The translations under genes were made by a program, and so were the position numbers. Of a stretch of DNA of 50,132 nt, positions 1 through 12,618 are shown one piece after another. Each line of letters begins with the position of its first letter. Within the stretch, counting starts at the first letter, position 1. Source of the stretch: Blastocladiella britannica (Eukaryota; Blastocladiomycota; Blastocladiomycetes; Blastocladiales; Blastocladiaceae); NCBI GenBank assembly GCA_025349905.2, contig MU624573.1, positions 1-50,132 on the forward strand. Direction: 5' to 3'. A model generated the notes under the pieces. The model saw only the letters and a program-made list of their open reading frames with translations, was not told where the DNA came from and did no database searches.

Positions 1-98
1 CCGAACTGAATGCATTCTTCAATGAATTCCCCAAACCTCTATTTTATGTTGTCCGCACTTGCTTGTCATTCGGGAAGGTGGGCGCATGAAACGGTGCT

Positions 99-647
99 GT
101 GGCCATCGGCCTTGGACACATTGAAATACGATGGAAAAGTCCTGTACCACACGCGGACACAAAGCCTTACGTTCCATGTGCGCTCACACCCCTGATCAAC
201 ATTGACCTCAACCTCTTGATCTCGGAGCTAATCAGCAGCAGCAACAGCAGCAGCACCGACCAGGCGGTCCGCCTTTCTGACCCGGCGTCGCTTCTTGACC
301 TGACTACCCTCGATCTCAATTTCCCGCCATTCCCTGCGTGGCCGCCGTTTGCAAACGCGTATTCGCCGTTTGAATCGTTACAACAAGAGTCGTTGCTGGC
401 CCTGACAGGGCTACTTGATCCACTTTCCGCGCAAGACTACCCCACTCCCTGTCCTTGGCCACGCTTGCTGCCCTCGTCGCTTGCACCGGTCGTCCCGGAT
501 TCTTCCGCCCAGTCGCCTCCACCTTCCAAGGCAATTTCAGTCAAGGCGCCGTCGTCCGGGCGTAGAGCCAGGGCGAAGAGGACGTTCAAGATCAAGCAAA
601 CCCCCATCACATTGCAAGCTGGCACGGCTGATCGTGCGGCGGATTGA
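99..647 (+). CDS. Unidentified 3'-terminal exon (partial gene)
   Basis: An open frame of about 180 codons runs to a stop at 645-647 and is followed by an AT-rich, AATAAA-containing stretch, so it looks like the last exon of a gene whose 5' part lies left of the window or in another frame upstream. No ATG opens this frame; the first possible codon is GTG, so an upstream splice acceptor is likely. A second open frame (10-195) could be the preceding exon, but no convincing junction was found. The protein is rich in Ser, Pro and Leu, has a Ser/Asn run near 235-260 and ends in a basic patch (RRARAKRTFKIK). No family is recognised; a regulatory or disordered protein is possible. The coding status itself is uncertain. 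Confidence 0.3.
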   Translation: MAIGLGHIEIRWKSPVPHADTKPYVPCALTPLINIDLNLLISELISSSNSSSTDQAVRLSDPASLLDLTTLDLNFPPFPAWPPFANAYSPFESLQQESLLALTGLLDPLSAQDYPTPCPWPRLLPSSLAPVVPDSSAQSPPPSKAISVKAPSSGRRARAKRTFKIKQTPITLQAGTADRAAD

Positions 648-872
648 TTCAATCCATACAATACCATCAATAAATATATGTTGCACGTACTGAGACACGC
701 TCACTAGGGATCCAATCAAGCAGTCAGACCTTGGGCGTGGCGGGGGAGTCCGGCAACTCTGATCCAGTCATAAGCGGCCGCCGGGGAGCACGCTATCCGG
801 ACCGATGCATCTCGAAAATTGATTGGAGGTCTTCCATTGATAGCGAAACAGACGAAATATCCCTGCCTTGTA

Positions 873-2996
873 ATGACTGTGGCCCTGCTCCGCCATGCCG
901 TGGCCCGAACCACCACACGGCCAGCCTGTCCAGCAGCGCGCGTTTATTTCTCGTCGTTGCAAGCAAGTTGTCGCGCTCTGAGCACCTCATGGTCCCATGC
1001 GTCGCCACCGCGGCTGCCCGGGCCACCGCAGCACGTGCCCCCGGCCGCAGGAACCGCGTCGCCGTCGCCGCAAAAGCACCAAGCACCCACGATTCTTGGG
1101 ACCGTCGGGATGGAACCGGCGCTGCCCACCAGCAAAGTCGCCACCCCTGCTGCTATTCCAACAACACCAGCAACTACGGCGACGACGATATCGACGGCGA
1201 CAGAAGTCATGTCCATTTCGGAGACGGTGCACGGGCGGCTGCGCGTATACACGATCCCAGCACCTGTCGAATCGTCTTCCTCCTCGAGTGGCAGCGACGG
1301 CGTTGATCGCGCGAATCGCGACGCCGCCATTGTTGCTGCCGCCGAGCCACTGCACTGGACGTGGCGGTCCGAGGACGGACAGAACCAGGCACATAACAAG
1401 TGGTTCGACGTGAGCAAATTGGCGCCGTTCCTGCGGTCCACGTTCTTGCCTGTCGGCTATCCTCACAGCGGTACCACGTCCATTTCGTTTAACTCATTTT
1501 CCTGCACCTCATCCCTCTATTTTTCACAGTGCATCCGACGTATGCGCGCTTCCATATGTGGAAGGTACATTCGCTTTTCCCTTTGTTTGGTAGTATAGCA
1601 TACTCACGGCAAAAATGAAAAGGCCGCCGAAACTGGCATCGCGTCCATCATCTGGGTGCTGTCTTCGCAAGCGCTGCTCTCGGCGCTCAACATTGGCGCG
1701 TCGCAACCCGCGGGCGTGCAAGCAGCGATGGCCGCCGGGTCCGCGGCAGCAGTCAAACTGATCCTGAAAGATGGATTGGGCGAGATCGGGAAACTGGCGC
1801 TGATCCAGCAGTTTTCATCGCAGTTTGACGCTCGGTTACGTACCTGGAAACTCGCGGGCGAGGGCGCCAGTGTGGCTGCGGTGCTATTCAACATGCTCAC
1901 GCTGGTGGCCCCCGGGCCCGCATGGTTCTTGCCACTGGCGAGTATTGGTGGGGCACTCAAGAGCTTTTACATTACCCTGTGGAGTACCGTGCACGCCAGC
2001 TTTGCAAGGCAGTGGGCGGCCAAGGCCAATTTGGTGCGTACCTCTTTTGTTTTCTTATTCGAGTCCAGTAACTGATAAAAAAAAACATGATAGGCCGACA
2101 TTTTGGCCAAGGACGAAGCCCAGCTGTCGGTCGCGTCCATGGCCGGCGCCGGAATCGGCGTGGCGCTGATCGCCCTGGTGCGGTACGACGCTCCCTTTCT
2201 GTTTGGCACGTTTGCAGTGCTGGCGCCCGTCCAAATGGCATGCTCGGTGGCCATGCTGCGGTCGACACACTTCACCATGCTCACCGACATCAAGCTGTCG
2301 TTTCTGGTCCGGCACTGGCGCGACCTGCACCATTCGCCGCTCGGCGGGATCGCGTCCCGAACCGTCGCGGTTGACACCGGAATCCCGACGATTGCCGACT
2401 CGCACGTGCTCGAAATGCTGCCGGAGCACGGGTTCATGGGCGAATTTGTGCGGCCGTCGCCGCGGGTGCCCAAGGTGCACCTGGGGATCGGGCTGGCCGA
2501 ACTGTACGCGGGCCTGGACGCCGCGACGGCCGCACGCCAGTTGAGCGCTGCCGGCTTTCTCCCGCCTTCACCATCGCCTTCGACCAATGAGCCGTTGGCT
2601 GGATCCGAGACCGATCCCAACGAAGGCACCAGTCCACAACAACACGCGCGCCGCCCGCCCGTCACGCCGCCGCGGTACCTGGTCCACTGGACGCCCGAGG
2701 ACGTACGTGTCTCGCTGCGGTCGGACGCGCGGACCCGCGACATTGCTCAGGCCATGTACTATGCGGTGGTGGTGCACGAGGCGCAAGGGGACCATGGGGC
2801 CGCGCGCGCGGCGGTGCGGGCCGAATTTAACCGGTTCTGGACCGATCTTTCGTGCGCGTCCGCGGTCTGGGACTCCAAGCGCGTGTACTTTGACGATCGC
2901 GGCGTGCGGTTCACGCTCGGTGATACCGGAGCTACTCCCGCTGTCGCCGCCTCTGTCGAGAAGTCCAATGCTGAGGATGATGCCGATATAAGATGA
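873..2996 (+). CDS. RUS family protein (root UV-B sensitive / DUF647), probably mitochondrial
   Basis: Four exons (873-1470, 1530-1564, 1623-2033, 2094-2996) join in frame to 648 aa. The diagnostic DUF647 block is visible: LPVGYPHSV near residue 191, spread over two exons, then VHPTYARFHMWK, a SSQALL segment, the LKDGLGEIGKL signature, and ANLADILAKDEAQ across the last intron. The N-terminus (MTVALLRHAVART, then Arg/Ser-rich and no acids) resembles a mitochondrial targeting peptide. It is followed by about 100 residues of Pro/Thr/Ala low complexity. Two hydrophobic stretches in exon 3 and one in exon 4 suggest membrane association. Plant RUS1/RUS2 act in vitamin B6-dependent and UV-B responses; the biochemical role in fungi is not established. 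The start at 873 was chosen because it gives the targeting-like N-terminus; an upstream in-frame ATG at 819 is less likely. An alternative acceptor at 1598 would add 8 residues. Confidence 0.85.
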
Positions 2997-3124
2997 ACTA
3001 TACTGCTCGTACCCTGCCGTATTGTATTCTCTCAGCTTAAATGAAGGAAATTGTAACAATAAAGAATGAGGAGGCAAGAGGCAATGCATTAAACCAACAA
3101 CAAAAAAAAAGGCAGAAGAACAAC

Positions 3125-4442
3125 TTACTGCGACGAGATGAGCTCCCACACGCGGATCTTGTTGTCCGAGTAGCCGGCAAACAAGGTCTGGCCGTCGGCC
3201 GACCAGGTGAGCGACAGCGGGGTCGGGGCAACGTACTTCTTCTCCGACTCGACGCCAAAGTCCTCCTCCTGCTCCACAACGGCCTCGTCCACGAGGGTCT
3301 TGTTCTGCAGATCCCAGATGCGGATGCCCGACGCGGTGGCGGCGCAGAGCCAGTAGCGGTTGGGCGAGAAGCACAGAGCGTGGATCTCCTCTCCCTCGTC
3401 GAGCGAGTACAGGTGCTTGCCGTCGTTCAGGTCCCACAGCATGGGGATGCCGTCCTTGCCACCCGAGGCGCACAGCGAGCCGTCGGGGGAGACAGTCAGA
3501 GCGTTGACGTAACCCTTGTGGCCAATGTGGTTGGTGCGGAGCTTGTACTTGTTCAGGTCCCAGACCTATTTATTCATGTGTCAGTATCAAATATAGCAAG
3601 AATGATAAAATGCTGGCTGCTGCAAAATTGCTTTCGGCTGCTTGCTGATTGCTGGGTCAGTCATTTCACGTGGATTCTCTGTCTCATTGGAGCAAAACAT
3701 CACGACGGACGCTTCGCCCCTCTGAAGTAGCAAATATTCAAAAGCATCATCCCCCATATCGTTCTTCTCAACCATTGTAGAAAAAAAAAATCAAATAAAG
3801 AGCAAACAGGCGAAAGCAAAGTAGCAGCAGGCACACATGAAAATATAAAAATACTAAGTACCTTGACCAGCTTGTCCCAGCCCGCCGAGATGATGATGGG
3901 GTTGCTGGGGTTGGGCGAGAAGCGGACGCACGAGACCCACTCGGTGTGAGCACCCTCAATGTTGTACTTGCACTCGCCGAGGGTGTTCCACAGCTTGATG
4001 GTCTTGTCGCGCGAGCCCGAGACAATCTGACGGTTGTCGGCCGAGAAGGAGACCGAGAGCACGTCGTTGGTGTGGCCAATGAACCGCTTGGTGGCCTTGC
4101 CGGTGTTCAGGTCCCACAGGCGCATCGTCTTGTCCCACGACGCCGACAGGGCAAACTGGCCGTCGGACGAGATCGCAACCTCCTGCACAAAGTGGTTGTG
4201 ACCAGTCAGGGCGCGGCGGGCAATCGCGTAGCTGTCCGAGGCGCGGGTCAGCTGCCAGATGAGCAGCGTCTTGTCGCGCGACGCCGACAGGAGAAGGTCG
4301 GGCGCCTCGTTGGAGGTGGCAACGGCCGTAACCCAGTTGCGGTGGCCTTAATTTTCTGTTAATTTTCATAGGCGTTTCGATCAGAGCAAAATATATATGT
4401 ACCCTCGAGGGTGTGGCGAAGGGTGAGCCTGTCGGTAGCCAT
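3125..4442 (-). CDS. RACK1: RACK1/ASC1/Cpc2, WD40 scaffold of the 40S ribosomal subunit
   Basis: Three exons (4442-4403, 4346-3862, 3565-3125) give 321 aa, the usual RACK1 length. The protein begins [15 protein letters not shown] and carries seven WD40 repeats with typical GH and WD endings ([57 protein letters not shown]). RACK1 binds the head of the 40S subunit near the mRNA exit and docks signalling kinases, linking translation to signalling. Intron 1 is 56 nt, but intron 2 is 296 nt, by far the longest intron seen here, and it holds a C/D-box snoRNA (separate entry). The start context (CCATGGCT on the sense strand) is good and the upstream gene is 660 bp away, leaving room for a strong promoter. 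Confidence 0.97.
3653..3756 (-). ncRNA. C/D-box snoRNA, U24-like, inside RACK1 intron 2
   Basis: On the minus strand of the 296-nt RACK1 intron, a box C-like GATGATG (3751-3745) and a box D CTGA (3660-3657) are bracketed by a short terminal stem: UGGG at 3756-3753 pairs with CCCA at 3656-3653. A C'-like GTGATGT lies at 3703-3697. Just upstream of a degenerate D' (TTCA, 3726-3723) is TTTGAATATTTGCTAC (3742-3727), a 16-nt perfect complement of the conserved large-subunit rRNA element GUAGCAAAUAUUCAAA. The same antisense core, followed by the D' box, is what I recall of vertebrate U24. In Saccharomyces cerevisiae U24 (snR24) is encoded in the ASC1 intron, i.e. in the same host gene. The target of the second guide (upstream of box D) was not recognised. 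Box motifs, guide and host gene together make this a strong call; the exact ends are approximate. Confidence 0.8.
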
Positions 4443-5104
4443 ATTCGTGTTAGAAGGACGAAAAATCGGGTGAGAGAGAGATCCATCAAGAACTTGGTGA
4501 GTCCTGGACTTAATTAAAAAAATGCGCATTTTAAAAAACGTGACCCCCGTGACCCGTCGCCACCGAGCAAAAACAGACCGAAAGTTTGGTGGTCGTGACG
4601 TGTGGCAAGGGTGGCAGGATTCAGTACAAGGGGGAAATTTACAAAATACTACATTTCTTGATTCACAAGTGGACTGCATGGCATAGTCATGGCCTGTTCA
4701 CAGCCTCAGTACGGATGGATAGGCTCTAAAGTGTCGGCTACTACTTGATCTGGCCTTGCGATGAAGTTGTCCGCTGCTGATCTGGCGTCGCCATCGTGCA
4801 CAGGGATCCAGCCAGTACAGGCCGATATTTCGTTGATATGCCCAAGTATCTACTCACAGACTGCTTTGAGCGCAGCAAAGCCGGCGAATTGTAGTCGTTG
4901 CCCCCTTCCTGCTGCACGCGGCAAAAAAGACGGTCAACGGTCAATACCATGCGATTCAGACCGAGCTTGCTGGAATTGACCTTGATCTTTGCGAGGACGG
5001 TCTTGTCGCGATCTGCAGGGACGTCAACACCACCCCAGAATCCAGCGGAGGACCGCGATCGGGCAAGGGGCTCCCCCCCAAATTTTATTATATATATGTA
5101 GACC
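4443..5104. other. Intergenic region: RACK1 upstream region and SCC2 3' flank
   Basis: No convincing gene is present. Both neighbours run on the minus strand, so the left part (roughly 4443-4700) should hold the RACK1 promoter and 5' UTR, and the right part the SCC2 3' UTR. An AT-rich patch (4510-4540) precedes RACK1 by about 80 bp and could contribute to a core promoter. Open frames here (for example a long minus-strand frame overlapping the SCC2 tail) have no recognisable protein features. No tRNA-like B box was seen. Confidence 0.5.
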
Positions 5105-8100
5105 TCACGACCGACGCCGACGCTTGGCAGGCTTGTCACCACTATTGCGATCCTCGACCCCGTCCGCCATGGCCGCCACGGTCGCTGCCGCCCTTTTGGC
5201 TGCTCCTCGCACCGCGACACCCCCTGCTGCAGACTTGACCGCCTTTGTAGGTGCCGCTTGGGCGGGTGCCGCTCGTCGCGCCCGTTTCGCCACTGGCACC
5301 GGCGATGGCGCTGTCGCCACGGAAGATAGGTCGTCAGTACCGTTGTTCTCTCGACCAGTCCCCTCGTCCGTGGTATCGACATGATCATCATCATCATCCT
5401 CGTCCTCCGTGTCGGCGCGATCCTCGATCCGGCGACGTGCAGGTACCGCTCGTTGCTTCCGAGCAGCCCGAGTTGGCGGCACACTATTACCATCGGTCGA
5501 GGACGAGTCAGCGGCAGCCCCATTCTGCTGCACTGGATCGCGGTCAATCGCCCGATCCAGCACCTCCAGCACTTGCGGCGCCAGTGCCTCAACCGCCGCC
5601 GTGTCGTCACCCACCAGCACGTCAAGAACTTCGGGGGTGAGCGGACACGCGTACGAACGGGCAATGTCGTCGTGCCGCGTCGCGTTGCGTGCAGCGGTCC
5701 CTGAACCCAACGGCGCTGCTGGAGTCGCCGCAGCGGCACCACTTCCAGTGGTGGTACCAGACGATGAACCGTCTTGGTACGTACGGACCTTGGCCGCGGC
5801 CACGTGGTACGCGCGCGCCAGGTGCGATTTGGCCGCCACCAGGAGCGACACGCACGCGGCGCCGCGCACCAGGCCCGCGCGGGACCACCGGGTTTCGCGC
5901 ACCACTTTCGCCTCTGTTGGACCGTCAGACGACACTGTGGGCGCGTTCAAGTCCGATCGAATCGATAGCCCGACGCCCGACACGGTCGCGTTACCCATTT
6001 GCAGCACCACCATCAGCTCATCTTCGTGCTTGTACTCCAGGGTGGCTAAGTTGTCGGCGATCCACCGGCACCGCGTCACGTCCACCTGGCGCGGCTCGCC
6101 CTGCTGGTGGTGGCTGCCCTTCAACCCTGCGGCAGCAGTGGTTGCGGATAGTTTCCACTCAAAAAACCGCACCAGCAGCTGCAGGAACGCTTTGCGGTCG
6201 CGTTTTCCGTCGCGAATAACTGTGTAGAATGTGGCCAAGTGCGCCAGAAGGTACCCACCGCCACCACCTGCTGCTGGCATGGCAGTGTACCCGATCGGCC
6301 GGCGCGTGTTCTGGACTAGGGCCTGGAACTCGCACGCGGCAATCACTGCGTCGCGGTTGGCATCGTAGATGGTCGACTGGTGCGACGCGTGCAAGGAAAG
6401 GTGGTGGCTGCGGGCAATCAGCGCCACTTGAGGCCAGGGAGACGACTGGAGCGCGACCACTGCGGGCATCACGAGTTTCGGGTGCGCTAGCCGGTTGCTG
6501 GCAATGAATCCCAGAATCTCTTGCGCCAGCTCTACCACGCGCCGGTTGGGCTCAGTGGGTGGCAGTAGCGCGCACCGCGCAAAGTCGCTGACAAAGGTTT
6601 GCGACAGCGACTCGGCAATCCTGTTATGAATTGGTTAAATAATGTCTGTTGCAACGGGTTTAAACGATGACATAGGCATACCCAGAGCTCGCAAATTCCA
6701 TCGTCGTGCCCATGAATGCCTGGCGATCAAAGTCGTCCGCCTCTACAAATGAAATGAAAGTCAATAAAACCAAATCCATAAATAAGAAAAAAAATAGGTA
6801 CCAGCACGCTGCTTCTCGGCCGCATTAACGTCCTCGCGTGCCATATACGTGACCACGAGCTCCAGTGCCGCTTCCGTGAGCCGCACCTCGGTGATGCACT
6901 CTGCGAACGCGCCTCGGAGAAGCGCTAGAACAGGAGGCTGGAGCAGTCGTGAACCAAACTGGAGGGACATGCACTTGAGCGCATGGATGGCCACGGCGCG
7001 GGTGGCCACCGCCAGGTCCTTGAAGGGCGTGGCGCCAAAGTACCGCACCAGCGCGAACGCAGTGTCCAGGGAGAACTGCGCGCTGTCGGCGGGAGCGGGC
7101 CCGGGAGTGCCCGTGGTCAGCACCACGGTGGGCGAAAAGGCGCCAAACTGGACGAGTCCGCCCAAGATCGTGAGGAGGCGCCTCAGACTCGCCTCGTTGA
7201 GGTTGGCGGGCAGGGTGCCGTCGCCGTGGTCGCCAAGGGCGGTGCGTGCGCGCGCCAGGTTTTCAAACGACGCTTTCAAGAGCGCGAGCGCGTACTTGGG
7301 CTGCTGGCGCCGACGACCCACCAAGCTCGCGACCGCGACCGCGTCAAGGGTGATGGCAGTGGGACCGTTTTGTACCAGGCGAAGGACATTGAGCTCGAGT
7401 TCCTCCAACTGTTTGCCCTGGAGCGCGACCCACAGCGCCGATCCGCCGGGCCCGCGGCCAGCCTCCACGGCCGCCGCGGGCGTGAGGCCCGGGTCAGCGA
7501 CAATCAGCGCCTCGCGCAGGACCGTCAAGCACAGGGACGTTTGGCGCGTCAGGTCCTCGGTCATGGGCGTGCGCTCGGGTATGGGCAGGAGGTTGCTGCA
7601 GAACGCAAGCATGTCGCCGGAAATGGCGCTGGGCACGGCGCGAGCAAGTACCGCCAGGGAAGCGAGCCCGTTGAACATGGCCAGCGACTGAGGATCTGCC
7701 GTTTCGACCGATTGAAACAGGGCTGCGGGCAGGACTCCCAGCCGTTTCCGAGCCTTGAGCCGGAGGAACAAGACAAGCGCGTCGGCATCCACCCGCGGCG
7801 TCATCCCACAAAAGATGGCCGCCTGGGCCAGCGCCTTGATGCGGTTGGCGCCAGACGTGGACTTGAATGCGCGCTGGGCGGCCTTGGCCGAGCTGCCGCC
7901 GTGCTCCGCTTCGTCGTCGTTGCCATCGTCGAAGTCGCCAGCGCCAGCCTTGCTCTTGTCACTGCGTGCGCTTACTGTTGAAGTTGAAGGAAACAAGATC
8001 TCAAAGAGAATCTTCTTGGCGACATCCGCTACCGTGTCCTCCTCGTCATTGAGGCGCAGGAACATGCGCGTGGCCACCTCCACGAGCTCGGCCACGCCCA

Positions 8101-11100
8101 GCCGCGACGCCACCTGCCCGAGCGTGCGGATCGCGCGCTTGCGGACGCTAATAGATTTGTCCATGGTGCGCTCGAGGAGAATCGCAAGGTACATGGGCGG
8201 CACGGGTCCGGTCGTGGCCAGTAGCCATTTGCCCACCACCTCAAGCACGCTGTCGCGGACCGATGGCGACGAGTCGCGCAGGCGTACCCCAATGGACGCC
8301 TGAATGTAGGGTAGCTCCATCAAGCTGGGATCCTCTTGCACTACCGCCGAGAGCACCTTGACTGCGCGCGAGCGTACCGGGACCTCCTTGGCCTCGAACC
8401 ACTTGAGCACGCAGCCCAGTAGCGGCTCGGTCTGTTTCGGGAGCGTGGACTGATGGACGAGCAACAGCGACACGGCCTCGAGTGCCTCAGTGCGACTTGC
8501 GGCCGTCGGTGGTACTAGTGGTGGCGCCGCATCGTCGCCCTCCTCCTCATTGTCCGAGTCGCTCAAAATGCCGCCCAGGGAACCCACCGCAGCCTCTGAC
8601 TTGGCGTCCGCCGTCCGCGCAGCTGCTGCCTTTTGCTGTGCAGCAGCAGTTCGCGCACGCATCTCCCATTCGCACTCGTAATAACGAAGCGCGCCGCCCA
8701 ACCCAGGGTCGTCGGTTGCGAACCGGGTCAGGTACGACCGGACCACGGCCTGAGCGTGCGACAGCTCGGCGGGCGTCGTGTCCGCGTAGGCGACCGCCAA
8801 GCGACGAATATGGCACAGCAAGAGCGAAAATACGTCCAGGGCAAGGCCCTTGACGGCATTGTCGTTGACCGACTCGTCCTCCATGACGCCAAGGAGCAGC
8901 TGGAGCGTCACTCGGGCCACGAGCTCGGCCGCCGGGAACTCGGGCGAGGGTAGCACCGTGACCACGTCCTCGAAGATCTTGCGCAGCAGGTCGAGGTACT
9001 CGACCTCGTTGGTGACGTTGATCTTGACTTTTTTGGTGGCGCGGGTCAGAAGGTACTGGAGGAGCTGTGCGATCATCAGCTTGCACTGGTCCAGCGGGTT
9101 GTCGTTCGTCGTCGTCGCCAGTGCCGGTACAAGCGCCAGTTCCGTCTTTGCTGGTGTTGGTGGCGGTGGTGATGTGGCAATCGATTGCACGAGGTGAAGC
9201 ACAAGCGCGGTCGCCATTTGAATCCCCGGTCCGGCTGGCATGTCGTACGCGCGGCGCTGAAGACGTGCGCGCGCCGCTCCGTCCGGGCCGTTGGCAGCAG
9301 CGGCGCTCGACCCAAACTTGATCAGATTGGCTACTGTTTCGTCCACGATGATGGCGCGCAGATCGGGTTTCACCGCCGACACGGCCATGATAAATTCGAG
9401 CGCGCGGGACCGCAGCGTACGGTCCACGGGGGTTGTCACAAACAGCGGCGCCAGCGCGCCGTAGCTCAAGGCAATGCCAAACGACCCGAGCGACTCGGCG
9501 GCCGGGTGGGAGGCAATCAGGGTCTGCAGTTTCGGAAGAACCACGCCCATCAGCGAAATAGTGCGCGCAAAGTGCGAACTGAATTTCTTGTTGTGTACGA
9601 CCACATGCACCGGCAGGTTTACGCCCAGCGACTGCATATCGACCTCGACCTTGTCATGGCCGCCGCTATTACGAGAGCCCTTGCCCTTGCCTTTTGACTT
9701 TGTGGTGCCAGCGTCAGCGGCAGCAGCGGCATCGCGCGCATCGTATACGGGCAGCACAGACTGGATCAGGTGGTTGCGCACCAGCTCGCCCACCATGGTC
9801 GCGCGCTCGGTGGACGCTAGGCCCCAGTGCGCGTTCCATACTGCGGCAAGGACGGCCGCGGCCTCGAGTGCCGACTCGGCCTTTGCCAGGACACGGATAT
9901 AGCGCCATGCTTCGGCGGCAGCCTCGTCTTCACCCAGCTCGTCCATGCTTGCATCGGTGTCTCCATCCTCGTTGTCGCCCCGTGGTTGGAGAATCGTGCA
10001 CGAGTGGGCGGCAGCAATGTACCCGAGGCAGCGATCAGCAACCACCTCTGCCTGTGGTGGTGACAGACTGAGCTTGCTCGACCCAGCGGCTGCAAACAGC
10101 TGTGTGAGGACAGCGCGGGACATGGGCGTGTCCGCGGTGGGGGCGGTCAGGAATGCTTCCATGCTCGATGCGATGGCTGGCAACCGCTCGACGACGACAA
10201 CAAGCTCGGGCTTTGGCGCGATTTTGGGAGAGGGTTTTGGCGCTGGCGCCTTGACCTTGATGACCATGGGCGAGGACGGCTGCTGGTCAGCTTTACCATT
10301 GTTATTGCTGCTCGACGCGACGGCGGCGCGGGGCTCCTTCTTTCGTTTGCTCTTTGTCGGAGCAGCAGCAGTAGCAGAAGCTGCAGCGGCCACGGACGCA
10401 GGTGTTGGGGTAGCAGTACCAGACGATAATGGCGTTGTCGACATGCCTCCAGCAGCAGCACCCGCGGACACGGTGGGTGCGTATTTGCCCACCATCGCAG
10501 CCAGCCAGTCAGCATCTGATCGCTCGGGCGCAAAGAACGGTAAAGCGACGCGCGGTCGTTTAGGCACCGGAGTCGGCGGCGCAGGCGGGAGGCCGGAGTG
10601 GCGCAGCAGCGCGTCGGGCAGCGGCGTAGAGCCGATCGGGTACGCGGGCAGCACCGTTGGCAGCGCGAGTCGCAGCGGCGGCGTGTCGCGCAACGTCCTG
10701 GAATTACAGCTTTTTAATACTTTTGCGTACCAAGTATGGATACAGAACGCACACGAGCGGAATCGATTGGGCGACGGAGCCAATGGCATGCGCTAGTGGA
10801 TTCAAGAACTGATCGGGGCGGTGCATGAGGCTCGCTGCAACGTGAGGTGGGACGGGTGCCGGGTCCCAGAGCATGGACGCGGTCGGAACACCGGGCGCCG
10901 GTGCGAGCACGTTGGCGACTGTTTAATATTGCATTTGAGTACTTGTTTTACATTACCAGGCTCCCCGGAATGGCCGATCAGGGTGCGACGGGTATATTCT
11001 TTGAAATGGTACCTCCGTGATCCATGACCAGGGTCGAGAGCGGGTGTGCGCCCCATTCGGCCATTACGAATTGCGCGGCCGCGACTGCTGTCGACAGCGG

Positions 11101-11130
11101 CGGTGGCGGTGGATCGTTACGTCGATCCAT
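5105..11130 (-). CDS. SCC2: Sister chromatid cohesion protein SCC2/NIPBL, cohesin loader
   Basis: Five exons (11130-11013, 10918-10744, 10697-6802, 6742-6682, 6620-5105) join with matching phases into 1921 aa. SCC2/NIPBL with SCC4 loads cohesin onto chromatin and stimulates its ATPase. Visible features: a Pro-rich N-terminus starting MDRRNDPPPPPLS, a disordered Ser/Ala region with basic KSKRKKEPRA, a long alpha-helical HEAT-repeat array through exon 3 (for example VRSRAVKVLSAVVQEDPSLM, VRDSVLEVVGKWLLAT, VRKRAIRTLGQVASRLGV), and the conserved C-terminal block around HPKLVMPAVVALQSS followed by the AxxxHxxLHxxHxS motif that NIPBL shares. The tail is a lineage-specific acidic then basic extension (acidic run near DTEDEDDDDDH, end KPAKRRRRS) that probably carries a nuclear localisation signal. 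The N-terminal exons are short and were placed by frame logic; the second intron (46 nt) is the weakest join. Confidence 0.88.
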
Positions 11131-11197
11131 GCGATTCGAATTTTGAACGAAACAGCGAAAGAGAGACACTTTTGCAGGAGGAGTCATTTCCATTAGA

Positions 11198-12422
<1,225 letters not shown>

Positions 12423-12618
12423 ATTCTTTCTTTTGGGTGATCGGCCGGGTTGGTCGGTTGGGTCCTTTTTGAAAGAGATCCTGGACGACGGAGTGGCAGT
12501 CAACATTTCTCTTTCAATTTCCGGCCAAACGCGACAGCTTCATAACGCGCGCCTCGTCTCGTCTCGTCTGGTCAGCATTGCAAGAGCGATCGACATCGTA
12601 AAACCAAATTAAAAAAAA
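12423..12618. promoter_or_regulatory. Bidirectional promoter spacer between ECHS1 and the p24 gene
   Basis: The start codons of two divergent genes are only 196 bp apart, so both promoters and 5' UTRs must fit here. A direct repeat of CGTCT (cctcgtctcgtctcgtctgg, 12553-12572) and an A-tract immediately before the p24 ATG are visible. No canonical TATA box is obvious. Confidence 0.5.

Noticed and set aside
4741..5742. 333-codon open frame on the minus strand overlapping the SCC2 tail
   Set aside because: It is a frame shadow of the Arg/Ala-rich SCC2 C-terminus in GC-rich DNA, with no domain or start context; the SCC2 frame is supported by homology to NIPBL.
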